Shown piece by piece: positions 45,208 to 54,712 of a stretch of 64,000 nt of DNA. The position numbers were made by a program, and so were the translations under genes. Source of the DNA: CBDDIP01 sp965229005 (lineage in GTDB: Bacteria > Actinomycetota > Acidimicrobiia > Acidimicrobiales > Ilumatobacteraceae); NCBI GenBank assembly GCA_965229005.1, contig CBDDIP010000002.1, positions 3,038,001-3,102,000 of the forward strand. The letters run 5' to 3'. A model generated the notes under the pieces. It was not told the DNA's origin. It made no database searches and was given only the letters and a program-made list of their open reading frames with translations. Each line of letters opens with the position of its first letter. Positions within the stretch are counted from its first letter, which is position 1.

Positions 45208-46443
45208 ATGCAGAAATCCCGTGTGCGCCAGTTCGGCGCACTCCTGGTAGGCCTCGGCCTGCTGGCAACGGCTTGTGGCAGCGACGACAAGGACGGAACC
45301 GGCACCACGCCGGCCGGCACCACTCCCGCAGTCACCGAGCCCGCCGGCACCGATCCCGCCGGCACCACGCCCACCGCCACCGATCCGGCCGGCGAAGGCG
45401 TCACCTGCGACGGCGGCGCCACGCTGGCCTTCCTCGGTGCGCTTTCCGGCGACAACGGAGCGCTCGGCCAGAACATGATCAATGGCGGCCAGATCGCCAT
45501 CGACGAGTTCAACGCCGCAAACCCCGGCTGCCAGGTCACCTTCGACACCAGCTACGACTCGCAGGGCGATCCGGCCCAGGCTGGCCCGCTTGCCGACGCC
45601 ATCGTGAACGACGACAAGATCATCGGCCTCCTCGGACCAGGCTTCTCTGGTGAGACCAACGCCACCGGCCCGACGTTCGACGGTGCCGGTCTCGGCTTCG
45701 TCAGCCCGAGCGCGACCAACGTGAAGCTCTCCACCAACGGTTGGAAGGTCTTCCACCGCGTGCTGGCCAACGACGGTCTCCAGGCTCCTGGCGTCGTCAC
45801 CCTGATCAAGGACACGGTCAAGGCCACCAAGGTCGGCGTCATCGACGATGCCTCCGACTACGGCAAGGGCCTCGCCGACGCCGTTCGTGACGGCCTGGGC
45901 GACCTCGACGTTGCCGACGCAACCATCGACCCGAAGGCTGCCGACTACTCGGCCGCCGTGACGGCCATGGCTGACGCTGGTGTCGACACCGTCTTCTACG
46001 GCGGCTACTACGCCGAAGCAGCCAAGCTCGTCCAGCAGCTCCGCGACGCCGGCGTCACCGCCACGTTCGTGGCCGGCGACGGCGTGCTCGACCCGGCGTT
46101 CGTGGAGAACGGTGGCGAGGCCACCGACGGTGCATACGTCACCGCCACCGGCGCCCCGTCGGACATCAACCCGGAGTTCGCAGCCGCCTACGAGGCCAAG
46201 TTCGGGACTCCCCCGGGCCTGTACTCGCCGGAGTCGTACGACGCGGTCAACATCATGCTCGCCGGCATCGCCGCCGGGAACCTCGACCGTGAGTCGCTGA
46301 ACACGTTCATCAGCGCCTACGACGCCGAGGGCATCACCAAGCACATCAAGTTCGACGAGACGGGTGAGGTGGCCGGTTCGGCCGTCTACTACTCGGTCGT
46401 CGAGGGTGGCGCGCTGGTTGCCAAGGGTCTCATCGGCGGCTGA
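45208..46443 (+). CDS. livK: Branched-chain amino-acid-type ABC transporter substrate-binding lipoprotein
   Basis: 411 residues. Signal peptide with a lipobox-like LLATAC ending at Cys23, then a Thr/Pro/Ala/Gly low-complexity tether (about 30-62) built from GT(T/D)PA repeats, then a Leu/Ile/Val-binding-protein fold (about 63-411) starting with LAFLGALSGDNGALGQNMINGG. A strong Shine-Dalgarno GGGGGAG precedes the ATG. It would capture Leu/Ile/Val or related amides outside the membrane and deliver them to LivHM. It heads the livHMGF operon. Confidence 0.92.
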   Translation: MQKSRVRQFGALLVGLGLLATACGSDDKDGTGTTPAGTTPAVTEPAGTDPAGTTPTATDPAGEGVTCDGGATLAFLGALSGDNGALGQNMINGGQIAIDEFNAANPGCQVTFDTSYDSQGDPAQAGPLADAIVNDDKIIGLLGPGFSGETNATGPTFDGAGLGFVSPSATNVKLSTNGWKVFHRVLANDGLQAPGVVTLIKDTVKATKVGVIDDASDYGKGLADAVRDGLGDLDVADATIDPKAADYSAAVTAMADAGVDTVFYGGYYAEAAKLVQQLRDAGVTATFVAGDGVLDPAFVENGGEATDGAYVTATGAPSDINPEFAAAYEAKFGTPPGLYSPESYDAVNIMLAGIAAGNLDRESLNTFISAYDAEGITKHIKFDETGEVAGSAVYYSVVEGGALVAKGLIGG

Positions 46444-46468
46444 TCCAGCCATCGAAGTGATTCGCAAT

Positions 46469-46504
46469 GAAGAGGGTCGAGACCGAAAGGTCTCGGCCCT
46501 CTTC
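46469..46504 (+). terminator. Hairpin between livK and livH
   Basis: A 16-bp stem GAAGAGGGTCGAGACC / GGTCTCGGCCCTCTTC with one G-T wobble and a GAAA tetraloop, 25 bp after the livK stop. The following sequence is GCTTTCCGC, only weakly T-rich. It probably works as a partial terminator or 3' stabiliser, giving more binding protein than permease, as in other binding-protein-first ABC operons. Confidence 0.82.
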
Positions 46505-46552
46505 GCTTTCCGCTACTGTCCGCAAACCATCAGCCCGGTCTGAGGAGCATCC

Positions 46553-47515
46553 TTGACGCCCGACAAGTTCATTTCGCAGTTCTGGCCGAGCAGCATCAAC
46601 GGGCTCGTGCTCGGTTCGGTGTATGCGCTGATCGCGCTGGGCTACACGCTCGTCTACGGCGTGCTGCGACTGATCAACTTCGCCCACTCGGAGATCTTCA
46701 TGGTCTCCGCGTTCGGCTCGTTCATCGCTCTCGACATCCTCAACGTGCCGGACGGCAACCCGTACAAGACCGGGCTCGCGTTGGTCGGCACGTTGGCGTT
46801 CTGCCTCGTCGTCTCGATGGCCATCGGTGGTGCCTCGGCGGTGGTGCTCGAACGCATCGCGTACCGACCCCTGCGACGACGAAACGCGCCACGGCTCGTC
46901 TTCCTGATCTCGGCGATCGGCGCCAGCTTCGCCATCTCCGAGGCCGTTGGTGAGTACGGCGCCAAGCACCGCGAGGAGTACCGCCTGCCACGCGTGCTCG
47001 AGCGCCAGGAGCTGTTCACCGTCTTCGGCGCCAAGGTCTTCAACAACTACATCATCGTCATCGTCGGCGCGCTGCTCATGATGTTCGCCCTCGTGCTGTT
47101 CGTCAGCCGCACCCGCGTCGGCCGTGGCATCCGTGCGGTGGCCCAGGACGCCGACACCGCCAAGTTGATGGGCGTCGACGTCGACAAGGTGATCGTCATC
47201 ACCTTCCTCGTCGGCGGCATCATGGCCGGCGGCGCAGCCTTCCTCTACGAGATCTACAACGGCACTGCACGCAACTCGCTGGGCTTCCAGCTCGGCGTGA
47301 AGGCCTTCACCGCCGCCGTGCTCGGCGGCATCGGCAACATCCGCGGTGCGCTGCTCGGCGGCCTGCTGCTGGGCGTCATCGAGAACTGGGGGTCCAGCTT
47401 GTTCGGCGCCAACCAACAGCTCGGCAGCGTCGTCGCCTTCGTGGTGCTCGTGCTGGTCCTCATGGTCCGACCGACCGGTCTGCTGGGCGAGTCGATGGGA
47501 AGGAGCAAGGCGTGA
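46553..47515 (+). CDS. livH: Branched-chain amino-acid-type ABC transporter permease LivH
   Basis: 320 residues from a TTG at 46553, with GAGGAG 7 nt upstream deciding the start. Eight or so hydrophobic helices; SINGLVLGSVYALIALGYTLVYGVLRLINFAHSE-type opening and the GRGIRAVAQDADTAKLMGVDVDKV cytoplasmic loop (the EAA-like contact to the ATPases) are typical. Forms the membrane channel with LivM. GTGA overlap with livM. Confidence 0.93.
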   Translation: MTPDKFISQFWPSSINGLVLGSVYALIALGYTLVYGVLRLINFAHSEIFMVSAFGSFIALDILNVPDGNPYKTGLALVGTLAFCLVVSMAIGGASAVVLERIAYRPLRRRNAPRLVFLISAIGASFAISEAVGEYGAKHREEYRLPRVLERQELFTVFGAKVFNNYIIVIVGALLMMFALVLFVSRTRVGRGIRAVAQDADTAKLMGVDVDKVIVITFLVGGIMAGGAAFLYEIYNGTARNSLGFQLGVKAFTAAVLGGIGNIRGALLGGLLLGVIENWGSSLFGANQQLGSVVAFVVLVLVLMVRPTGLLGESMGRSKA

Positions 47516-48672
47516 ACGACCGCTCTGCGCCTCCCACCGCGATCGTCAAGCAGGTCTTCGGCCCGCTCATCGGCATCTCCAGCGACGCCCAGCGGGCGAT
47601 GCGCAAGCGCTGGCGGATGATCCCCAAGCCGCTGCGCATCGTGCTCGGCCTGGCCGGCATCGCCTTCCTCTACCTGCTGCCGATCATCCGACCGCCGTTC
47701 ATCACCACCACGACGCCGGACTTCTCGTCGCTGCTCGCCCGCACGGTCGTCATCTACGTCCTCGTTGCCGTCGGCCTCAACGTCGTGGTCGGCATGGCGG
47801 GTCTGCTCGACCTCGGCTACGTGGGCTTCTACGCCATCGGCGCGTACACGGTGGGCGTGCTCAGCTCGCAGCACGGCAACCTGCCCTGGCTGATCTGCAT
47901 GCCGATCGCCATCGTCGTGTCGATGCTGTCCGGTGTGCTGCTCGGCGCACCGACGCTCCGGCTACGTGGCGACTACCTGGCCATCGTCACCCTCGGCTTC
48001 GGCGAGATCATCCGTCTGCTGGCGAAGAACTACGACTGGCTCGGCGCCGCAGGCGGCATCAAGGCCATTCCCCCGCCGCCGAACATCGGGCCGTTCAAGT
48101 TCGGCGTGCTCAACAACAACAGCTACTACTACCTCGGCCTGACGATCGTGATCATCGTCTGCTTCTTCATCCATCGCCTGGAGAACAGTCGCGTCGGGCG
48201 AGCGTGGACGGCGATCCGAGAAGACGAGGACGCCGCGGCGCTGATGGGCGTGCCGACGTTCAAGTTCAAGCTGTGGGCGTTCGCCATCGGTGCTGCGGTC
48301 GGTGGCCTGGCAGGCACGCTCTACGCCACCAAGGCCAAGTTCATCAACCCCGACAACTTCGAGCTCAAGCTGTCGATCCTCTTTCTCGCAGCCGTCGTGC
48401 TCGGCGGCCCGGGCAACCAGGCCGGGGTCATCTTCGGTGCGTTCCTCGTCAGCTGGGTGCCGGAGCGATTCCGCTTCCTGAACACCAGTCGCTACATGTG
48501 GTTCGGCATCGCCTTGGTCGTGATCATGATCTTCCGCCCGCAGGGTCTGTTCCCCCGTCGCCTGGCCGCTCGGCGAACCGACGCTCCACCGGGTGTGCAC
48601 GACGAGCCGCTGGTCGACGGCGGCGTCACCGAGCACCACATCGCCCTGGCCGACGAGGGGATCCCGGAATGA
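47512..48672 (+). CDS. livM: Branched-chain amino-acid-type ABC transporter permease LivM
   Basis: 386 residues from a GTG at 47512. A cytoplasmic N-terminal extension (1-45) precedes about nine helices. GLNVVVGMAGLLDLGYVGFYAIGAY and LRGDYLAIVTLGFGEIIRLLAKN are LivM signatures, and RAWTAIREDEDAAALMGVPTFKFK is the ATPase-contact loop. The C-terminus is polar and ends just inside livG (4-bp overlap). Confidence 0.93.
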   Translation: MNDRSAPPTAIVKQVFGPLIGISSDAQRAMRKRWRMIPKPLRIVLGLAGIAFLYLLPIIRPPFITTTTPDFSSLLARTVVIYVLVAVGLNVVVGMAGLLDLGYVGFYAIGAYTVGVLSSQHGNLPWLICMPIAIVVSMLSGVLLGAPTLRLRGDYLAIVTLGFGEIIRLLAKNYDWLGAAGGIKAIPPPPNIGPFKFGVLNNNSYYYLGLTIVIIVCFFIHRLENSRVGRAWTAIREDEDAAALMGVPTFKFKLWAFAIGAAVGGLAGTLYATKAKFINPDNFELKLSILFLAAVVLGGPGNQAGVIFGAFLVSWVPERFRFLNTSRYMWFGIALVVIMIFRPQGLFPRRLAARRTDAPPGVHDEPLVDGGVTEHHIALADEGIPE

Positions 48673-49431
48673 GCGCACTGCTCGAAGTCAGCAACGTGAC
48701 GATGCAGTTCGGCGGTCTCACCGCGCTCGGCGATGTCGACTTCTCCATCGACGAGGGCGAGATCCTCGGCCTCATCGGTCCGAACGGGGCCGGCAAGACC
48801 ACGTGCTTCAACGTGATGACCGGGGTGTACCAGCCGACGATGGGCGAGGTCCGCTTCCAGGGTCAGGTCCTGGCGAAGCTGGCCAAGCACAACATCACCA
48901 AGCTCGGCATCGCCCGCACGTTCCAGAACATCCGCCTGTTCCCGGAGATGTCGGCGCTCGAGAACGTGATGGTCGGCAGCGACACGCACCACCGCGGCAG
49001 CATCGGCTCCGCGATGTTCCACCTGCCTCGCTACAAGCGCGACGAGCAGCACGCCCACCAGCGTTCGATGGAGCTGCTGGAGTTCATGGGCATCGCCGAC
49101 CGCGCCGATGACGCGGCGAAGAACCTGCCGTACGGCTACCAGCGCCGCCTGGAGATCTGCCGAGCCCTCGCCACCGAACCCAAGCTGCTCTGCCTGGACG
49201 AGCCGGCCGCCGGCTTCAACCCGGCGGAGAAGATCGAGCTGCAGGGCCTGATCCGCCAGATCCGCGACCAGGGGTACACGGTGCTCCTCATCGAGCACGA
49301 CATGAGCCTGGTGATGGGCGTCACCGATCGCATCGTGGTCCTCGACTTCGGTCGCAAGATCGCCGAAGGCAAGCCCGAAGACGTGCGTTCCAACCCGGCC
49401 GTCATCGCCGCCTACCTCGGGGAGCCGACCG

Positions 49432-49442
<11 letters not shown>
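48669..49442 (+). CDS. livG: Branched-chain amino-acid-type ABC transporter ATPase LivG
   Basis: 257 residues. Walker A GPNGAGKTT at 37-45, Q-loop in ARTFQNIRLF, signature region NLPYGYQRRLEICRALA (a Tyr where most LivG have Gln), Walker B LLCLDEPAAG and switch His in IEHDMSLVMG. The last 11 bases overlap livF. Confidence 0.94.
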
Positions 49443-50144
<702 letters not shown>

Positions 50145-50148
<4 letters not shown>

Positions 50149-50858
50149 CCGGGCAGGGGGATGTCGGCCAGACGGGCATCACGCTCGACAGCACGCAGGC
50201 CATCCCGCAACCGACGCTGCGCGGTGGTCTGCGCCCGGACGAGTGCGAGATCCTGCTGATCCGTCACGGTCGCAGCGCGGACGTCGTCCCAGGTTCGCCC
50301 GAGTCCGCCGACCCATCCCTCCACGTGGTCGGTGTCGAGCAGGCCGAGCGCCTCGCCGAACGCCTGTCCTCGAAGACGATCCACGCCGTCTACAGCTCGC
50401 ACCTCGCCCGTGCTGTGCAGACGGCAACGCCGCTCGCCGTGCCTCGCGGGTTGACGGTCGATCAGCACGTCGACCTCGAGGAGATCCGCCTCGGCGACTG
50501 GGCCAACGGCGAGTTCCGTCGGCGCGCTGCCATCCAGGACCCGGAGTGGGTGGCCTGGAGCCGGACCGGCCGCTGGGACGGCATCCCGGGCGGCGAGGGT
50601 GACGATGCGTTCCGGGGCCGCACATCGGCCCTGATCGAGCGCCTCGTGGCCGGGCACGGTGGCGAGACCATCGCCGTCGTCGCCCACGGCGGCACGATCA
50701 ACGTCATCCTTTCCTGGGCGCTCGAAGTGCACCGCACGCTGTGGGCGACCATCGAGAACACGAGCATCAGCACGCTGCTGCTCGGCCCAGACGGGCCGAC
50801 CGTCGTCGGCATCAACGACTGCCACCACCTCTTCGACCCGGTGCTGGCACGCGGCTGA
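50145..50858 (+). CDS. Histidine phosphatase family protein at the end of the liv operon
   Basis: 237 residues with a polar N-terminal extension of about 33 residues. Catalytic Arg40-His41 in LLIRHGRSAD, YSSHLARAVQTATP and second His in VAHGGTINV. Substrate unknown. The ATGA overlap with livF places it in the transport operon, so it may act on a phosphorylated product of the imported compound or be a hitch-hiker. A second family member is at 30547. Confidence 0.85.
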
Positions 50859-50874
50859 TCGCTACGTTCCAACG

Positions 50875-51822
50875 GTGACCGTTTCTCCGCCGCCGCCGAT
50901 CCGCACCCGAGTCTCCGAGATGCTCGGCATCGACTACCCGATCGTGCAGGCGCCGATGGGGTGGATCGCCCGCTCGCAGCTGGCATCGGCAGTCAGCAAC
51001 GCCGGTGCACTCGGCATCATCGAGACGTCGTCCGGCGAGCTCGATGCGATCCGCGCCGAGATCATCGCCATGCGCGAGCTGACCGACAAGCCGTTCGGGG
51101 TGAACATCGCCCAGCTCTTCGTGCGCGACCCGTCGATCGTCGAGTTCGTCGTGGAGCAAGGCGTGCGCTTCGTCACCACCAGCGCCGGCGACCCGACGAA
51201 GTACACCGCTCAGCTGAAGGCCGCCGGGCTCACCGTGTTCCACGTCGTGCCGACGTTGGCCGCGGCGCTGAAGGCGGTCGACGCCGGCGTCGACGGGCTC
51301 GTCGTGGAGGGTGGCGAGGGCGGCGGTTTCAAGAACCCCCGAGACGTGGCGACGATGGTGCTGCTGCCGCTCGTCGTGTCGAAGGTGTCCGTGCCGGTCG
51401 TCGCCGCGGGCGGGATCGCCGACGGCTGGGGCATGGCCGCCGCGTTCGCCCTCGGCGCCGAAGGAGTGCAGATGGGCACGCGCATGGTCAGCTCGACCGA
51501 GAGCCCGGTGCACTCGCACTGGAAGGAAGCAATCGTCGCGGCCGCGGAGACCGACACGGTGTTCCTCAACCGCTTCTCCCGCCCGGGTCTGCGAGCGCTG
51601 CGCACCGAGCGCACGACGCGCCTCGAGCGCGAGGACCACGTCGACATGAGCGAGTTCGACCGCGCCCTCGACCTCTACTTCGGCGGCGACATGGAGGCTG
51701 CGATCGCGCTCAGCGGCCAGGTGGCCGGTCGCATCGACGAGGTTCGGCCCGTCGCCGACATCATCAACGACACCGTCATCGAGTTCCGTGAGCGCGTCGC
51801 TGCGCTCGCCATCCACACCTGA
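50875..51822 (+). CDS. Nitronate monooxygenase-like FMN protein lacking the catalytic histidine
   Basis: 315 residues from a GTG at 50875; TACGTT ends 6 nt before it. TIM-barrel with DYPIVQAPMGWIA at the start, VNIAQLF, and VPVVAAGGIADGWGMAAAFALGAEGVQMGTR for the FMN phosphate. The loop that holds the catalytic His in characterised class I enzymes (EAGGH) reads EGGGFKN here, so Phe152 replaces the His. It therefore may be a flavin oxidoreductase of another kind, for example a quinone or enoyl reductase. Confidence 0.82.
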   Translation: MTVSPPPPIRTRVSEMLGIDYPIVQAPMGWIARSQLASAVSNAGALGIIETSSGELDAIRAEIIAMRELTDKPFGVNIAQLFVRDPSIVEFVVEQGVRFVTTSAGDPTKYTAQLKAAGLTVFHVVPTLAAALKAVDAGVDGLVVEGGEGGGFKNPRDVATMVLLPLVVSKVSVPVVAAGGIADGWGMAAAFALGAEGVQMGTRMVSSTESPVHSHWKEAIVAAAETDTVFLNRFSRPGLRALRTERTTRLEREDHVDMSEFDRALDLYFGGDMEAAIALSGQVAGRIDEVRPVADIINDTVIEFRERVAALAIHT

Positions 51823-51837
51823 GCCGTGTTCGTTCGG

Positions 51838-51907
51838 TAGCCTTTCGAGCGGGTGGAGACCCGGTGCTCGGCGACCTCGTCGTCGAGCGGAGTTCGAGGT
51901 CCACCGA
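51838..51907 (+). promoter_or_regulatory. Structured leader that can sequester the ribosome binding site
   Basis: A TAGCCT -10 candidate (51838-51843) precedes a leader of about 57 nt. Hairpin 1 pairs CGAGC (51846-51850) with GCTCG (51866-51870) and, inside, GGGT with ACCC around a GGAG loop. Hairpin 2 pairs GACCTCG (51873-51879) with CGAGGTC (51895-51901). The second arm contains the GAGG Shine-Dalgarno (51896-51899), 7 nt before the ATG at 51907. Translation should need hairpin 2 to open. No known riboswitch class was recognised. Confidence 0.5.
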
Positions 51908-52086
51908 TGAAGTTCGAGACGATGAAGAAGATGGCGATCTACATGGCCTTCACCTTTGCGTTGCTCTCGATCTGGCACGACCCTGCGGGCGCCGCGGATG
52001 CGGCCGGCGAGTTCGTCAGCGGACTGGGCGACTTCTTCGCCACCGCACTCGACAAGTTCACGACGTTCGCCAAGAACCTCTTCTAG
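51907..52086 (+). CDS. Small membrane or secreted peptide (59 residues)
   Basis: Starts at the ATG at 51907 with a GAGG ribosome binding site. The N-terminal half has a Lys-rich start (MKFETMKKM) and a hydrophobic stretch (about 8-21), possibly a signal or anchor with an Ala-Gly-Ala-Ala site near residue 30. The second half is an amphipathic Phe/Ala/Lys helix ending in KNLF. No family is assigned. The stop overlaps the end of the convergent SRPBCC gene by 4 bp. Confidence 0.65.
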   Translation: MKFETMKKMAIYMAFTFALLSIWHDPAGAADAAGEFVSGLGDFFATALDKFTTFAKNLF

Positions 52087-52538
52087 CGCTCCAGCAGCTC
52101 GCTCAGGTTGGCCAGCGCCATGCGCGTGCCCTCCTCGTTGTCGGCGATCGGCACCGCGTCGGGCAGCCCGTCGTGGAGCACCGTGACCTCGGTACCGCCG
52201 TCGACGTCGACGAGCGTCGTGGTCATCGTCATCACCCCGTGCAGCGCGGGATCGTCCGTCTCGAACTCGACCACCTCGATGATGCGTTCGTCGACGACGA
52301 GCTCGGCGAAGTGACCGTGGTAGGTGTCGGTGCGATCGGTGGTCTTGCCGACCCCCGTCGGCTGCACGTAGGTCAGCGACACGCGGAACGTGCCACCCTC
52401 ACGAGCGTCGAACTCGTGCACCTCGCTGCGCATCCCGTCGGGCACTCGCCAGCGAGCGATGGCATCGGGGTCGATCAGCGCCCGGTACACCGCAGCGCGC
52501 GGCGCACGGATGGTTCGCGACACAGCGGTCGAGCTCAT
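52083..52538 (-). CDS. SRPBCC (AHSA1/polyketide cyclase-like) protein
   Basis: 151 residues from the ATG at 52538, overlapping the ctaA stop in an ATGA. The pattern TRTIRAPRAAVYRALIDPDAIARW at the start, EGGTFRVSLTY, and GGTEVTVLHDGLPD with a final amphipathic helix is that of AHSA1-type START-like domains, which bind hydrophobic ligands. Specific role unknown. Confidence 0.82.
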   Translation of the reverse strand: MSSTAVSRTIRAPRAAVYRALIDPDAIARWRVPDGMRSEVHEFDAREGGTFRVSLTYVQPTGVGKTTDRTDTYHGHFAELVVDERIIEVVEFETDDPALHGVMTMTTTLVDVDGGTEVTVLHDGLPDAVPIADNEEGTRMALANLSELLER

Positions 52539-53509
52539 CGCTCCAGCTCGGCACGCGGTTGGTCCGCGCCGACCGCGTCGGCGAGCTGCGACGCCGTCAG
52601 GGCGACCCGGGTGGTCGAACACCACATCCACACGGTGATCGCCCACAGCGCGGTGGCGCCACCGACGTGCACGAACACGAGCCCGGCGGGCACGCCGGCG
52701 GCGTACTGCACGTAGCCGACAGTTCCCTGTGCGGCCGCGGCGCAGAACCAGGCGACGATCGGAGCATCGAGCACGCGGCGGTCGTGCTGCAGCCGACGCA
52801 GGTGCCACAGCAGCCACAGCGCCATCGCCACGGCGATCCAGACCACGACGCCATGGACGCGCGTCACCGTCGTGATGGCCAGGTCGAACCGACGAGCTTC
52901 CTCATCGCCGGCGTGCGGACCGGTGCCGGTGACCACCGTGCCGGCGACGATGGCCAGGGCGGTCCACACCGTCAGCACGACCACGCGTTTGCGGGTGCGC
53001 GGTACGACGGCAGCGATCCGTCGCCCCTCATCCGGTTCACCGGCGCGGTGCACCAGGACGACTGCGTTGGCGACGAGCGCCATCGACACGAGCAGGTGCG
53101 CCTGCACGGCTGCCGGGTGCAGATCCACGAGCACGGTGATCCCCCCGAGCACGATCTGCGCCAGCACGCCACCGACCAGGCCCACCGACAGCCACGTGAG
53201 GTCGCGCCGCCGTGGCCGGCGCAGCAGCGCAGCGAGCACGGCGACGATCACGCCCACGGACACCAGCCCGGTGAACAGGCGGTTGATCTGCTCGATCGCG
53301 GCGTGCTTGCTGGAGACGTCGATCAGCGAGCTGTCGTTGCAGTTCGGCCAGTCGTCGCACCCGAGGCCGGAATCGCTGAGACGCACGGCCGCGCCGCTGA
53401 CGACGATGATGCACAGCAACGCCAGCGCGACCATCGCGATGCGCCGGTACTGCTTCGCCGAGATGCCGTCACGACGGATCCGCTGGATGGTCTGGCGCAG
53501 CCGCAACAC
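52535..53509 (-). CDS. ctaA: Heme A synthase (CtaA/COX15)
   Basis: Oxidises heme O to heme A for aa3-type cytochrome oxidase. From the GTG at 53509 the protein has 324 residues and about eight helices. Cys51 and Cys57 in GCDDWPNC form the extracellular pair; conserved His residues are in QAHLLVS, RVHGVVVW and FVHVGGATALW. The helix-1 motif reads IEQINRL, with Asn where Bacillus CtaA has His. The start is uncertain by up to 25 residues. No ctaB is adjacent. Confidence 0.85.
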   Translation of the reverse strand: MLRLRQTIQRIRRDGISAKQYRRIAMVALALLCIIVVSGAAVRLSDSGLGCDDWPNCNDSSLIDVSSKHAAIEQINRLFTGLVSVGVIVAVLAALLRRPRRRDLTWLSVGLVGGVLAQIVLGGITVLVDLHPAAVQAHLLVSMALVANAVVLVHRAGEPDEGRRIAAVVPRTRKRVVVLTVWTALAIVAGTVVTGTGPHAGDEEARRFDLAITTVTRVHGVVVWIAVAMALWLLWHLRRLQHDRRVLDAPIVAWFCAAAAQGTVGYVQYAAGVPAGLVFVHVGGATALWAITVWMWCSTTRVALTASQLADAVGADQPRAELER

Positions 53510-53572
53510 GGCCAGCAGGCTAGGCGTGACGGGGCCTGAGCACCCAGCGGTCCTCCGGCCCCGAGCACCGGT

Positions 53573-54712
53573 GTGACGGATGAGTACGGTCGGCGCGTGC
53601 TCACCAGCTACGACGACTTCCCGATCCACCAGGCGCCGGTCCCGATGGCCCACACGGCAACGGCGGATCTGAACCACTACGACCGCTACTTCTTCAACGG
53701 CTACAGCGCTGACGGTGGCGTGTACTTCGGTGCAGCGATGGGGCTCTACCCGAACCGCCACGTGTGCGATGCCGCGTTCAGCGTCATCGTCGAGGAGGGC
53801 GGCGGACGGGTGCAACGCAACGTCTACGCGTCGCAGCGTGCACCGCTGGACCGCCGCGACGCGACGACCGTCGGCCCGATCCGCGTCGACGTGCTCGAAC
53901 CCCTGCATCGCCTGCGCGTCACCGTCGATGCACCCGAGCACGCGCTGCGCGCCGACCTCGTCTTCACCAGCCGCTCACCGGCCATCGAGGAGCCGCACTT
54001 CTTCCAACGCGTCGGTGCCCGCGTGTTCTTCGACTACACGCGGCTCACGCAGTTCGGCAGCTGGGAAGGGTGGCTGGAGGTCGACGGCCGCCACATCGAG
54101 ATCCGTCCGGACGACGTCCTCGGCTCACGCGATCGCTCGTGGGGCATCCGTCCGGTCGGCGAGCCGGCGCCCACTGGCGCGCCCGTCGGCCTACCGCAGT
54201 TCTTCTGGTTGTGGGCACCGGTCAACTTCCCGTCGCTCTCCACCCACTTCGACGTCAACGAGTTCGGCGATGGCCGCCGCTGGCACGAGGTGGGTGCCGT
54301 GGCACCGGTCGGCACCAACGACGCCGAGCTGTCGCGCACGGTCGACTACCGGGTCGAGTGGCGACCCGGCACGCGTTGGGCAGCGACGTTCGAGTACGAC
54401 CTGATGGACTGGTCGGGCGGCGTGCACACCGTGACGCTGGAGCCGCAGTACGAGTTCCAGATGCTCGGCATCGGCTACGGCCACCCGCTGCACGGCCATG
54501 GCACGTGGCAGGGCGAAGCCATGGTCGCCGGCGACCAGATGACCCTGCCGGTGAGCACCCCGTGCACCCGCGAACACATCCACATCCAAGCCCTGTGCCG
54601 AGCCACCTACCGCGCCCCCGACGGGCGCACCGAGACCGGCATCGGCATCCTCGAACAGCTCGCCATCGGCCCCCACCCCACCGGACTGCACGGGATCTTC
54701 GACGGAGCTTGA
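53573..54712 (+). CDS. AttH/CrtC lipocalin-like protein, function unknown
   Basis: 379 residues from a GTG at 53573 (GTG at 53597 possible). No signal peptide or membrane helix. The sequence is beta-rich with GSRDRSWGIRPVG and FFWLWAPVNFP motifs seen in AttH/CrtC-like and related uncharacterised lipocalin-like proteins that handle lipids or carotenoids; the two halves (about 20-180 and 185-375) look like two lipocalin-like domains. Enzyme activity is not assured. A long palindrome begins on its stop codon. Confidence 0.55.
   Translation: MTDEYGRRVLTSYDDFPIHQAPVPMAHTATADLNHYDRYFFNGYSADGGVYFGAAMGLYPNRHVCDAAFSVIVEEGGGRVQRNVYASQRAPLDRRDATTVGPIRVDVLEPLHRLRVTVDAPEHALRADLVFTSRSPAIEEPHFFQRVGARVFFDYTRLTQFGSWEGWLEVDGRHIEIRPDDVLGSRDRSWGIRPVGEPAPTGAPVGLPQFFWLWAPVNFPSLSTHFDVNEFGDGRRWHEVGAVAPVGTNDAELSRTVDYRVEWRPGTRWAATFEYDLMDWSGGVHTVTLEPQYEFQMLGIGYGHPLHGHGTWQGEAMVAGDQMTLPVSTPCTREHIHIQALCRATYRAPDGRTETGIGILEQLAIGPHPTGLHGIFDGA

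Noticed and set aside
45295..45395. GC-rich tandem codon repeats in livK.
   Set aside because: They encode the Thr/Pro/Ala/Gly tether expected after a lipoprotein signal peptide; no evidence of a separate mobile repeat.
46469..46504. The livK-livH hairpin as an amino-acid attenuator with leader peptide.
   Set aside because: It follows the livK stop and no short leucine/valine-rich reading frame precedes it.
51797..51811. A third partial copy of the TCGCTGCGCTCGCC part of the 23-bp element near the end of the nitronate monooxygenase-like gene.
   Set aside because: Only 14 bases match, they are inside coding sequence, and the flanking CACGGCAGG portion is absent, so chance in GC-rich code is likely.
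51846..51907. Match of the leader to a known riboswitch such as SAM-I, because of GGTGGAG and GGTGC fragments.
   Set aside because: The other conserved SAM-I elements and stem order are absent, and the region is too short. I describe it only as a structured leader.
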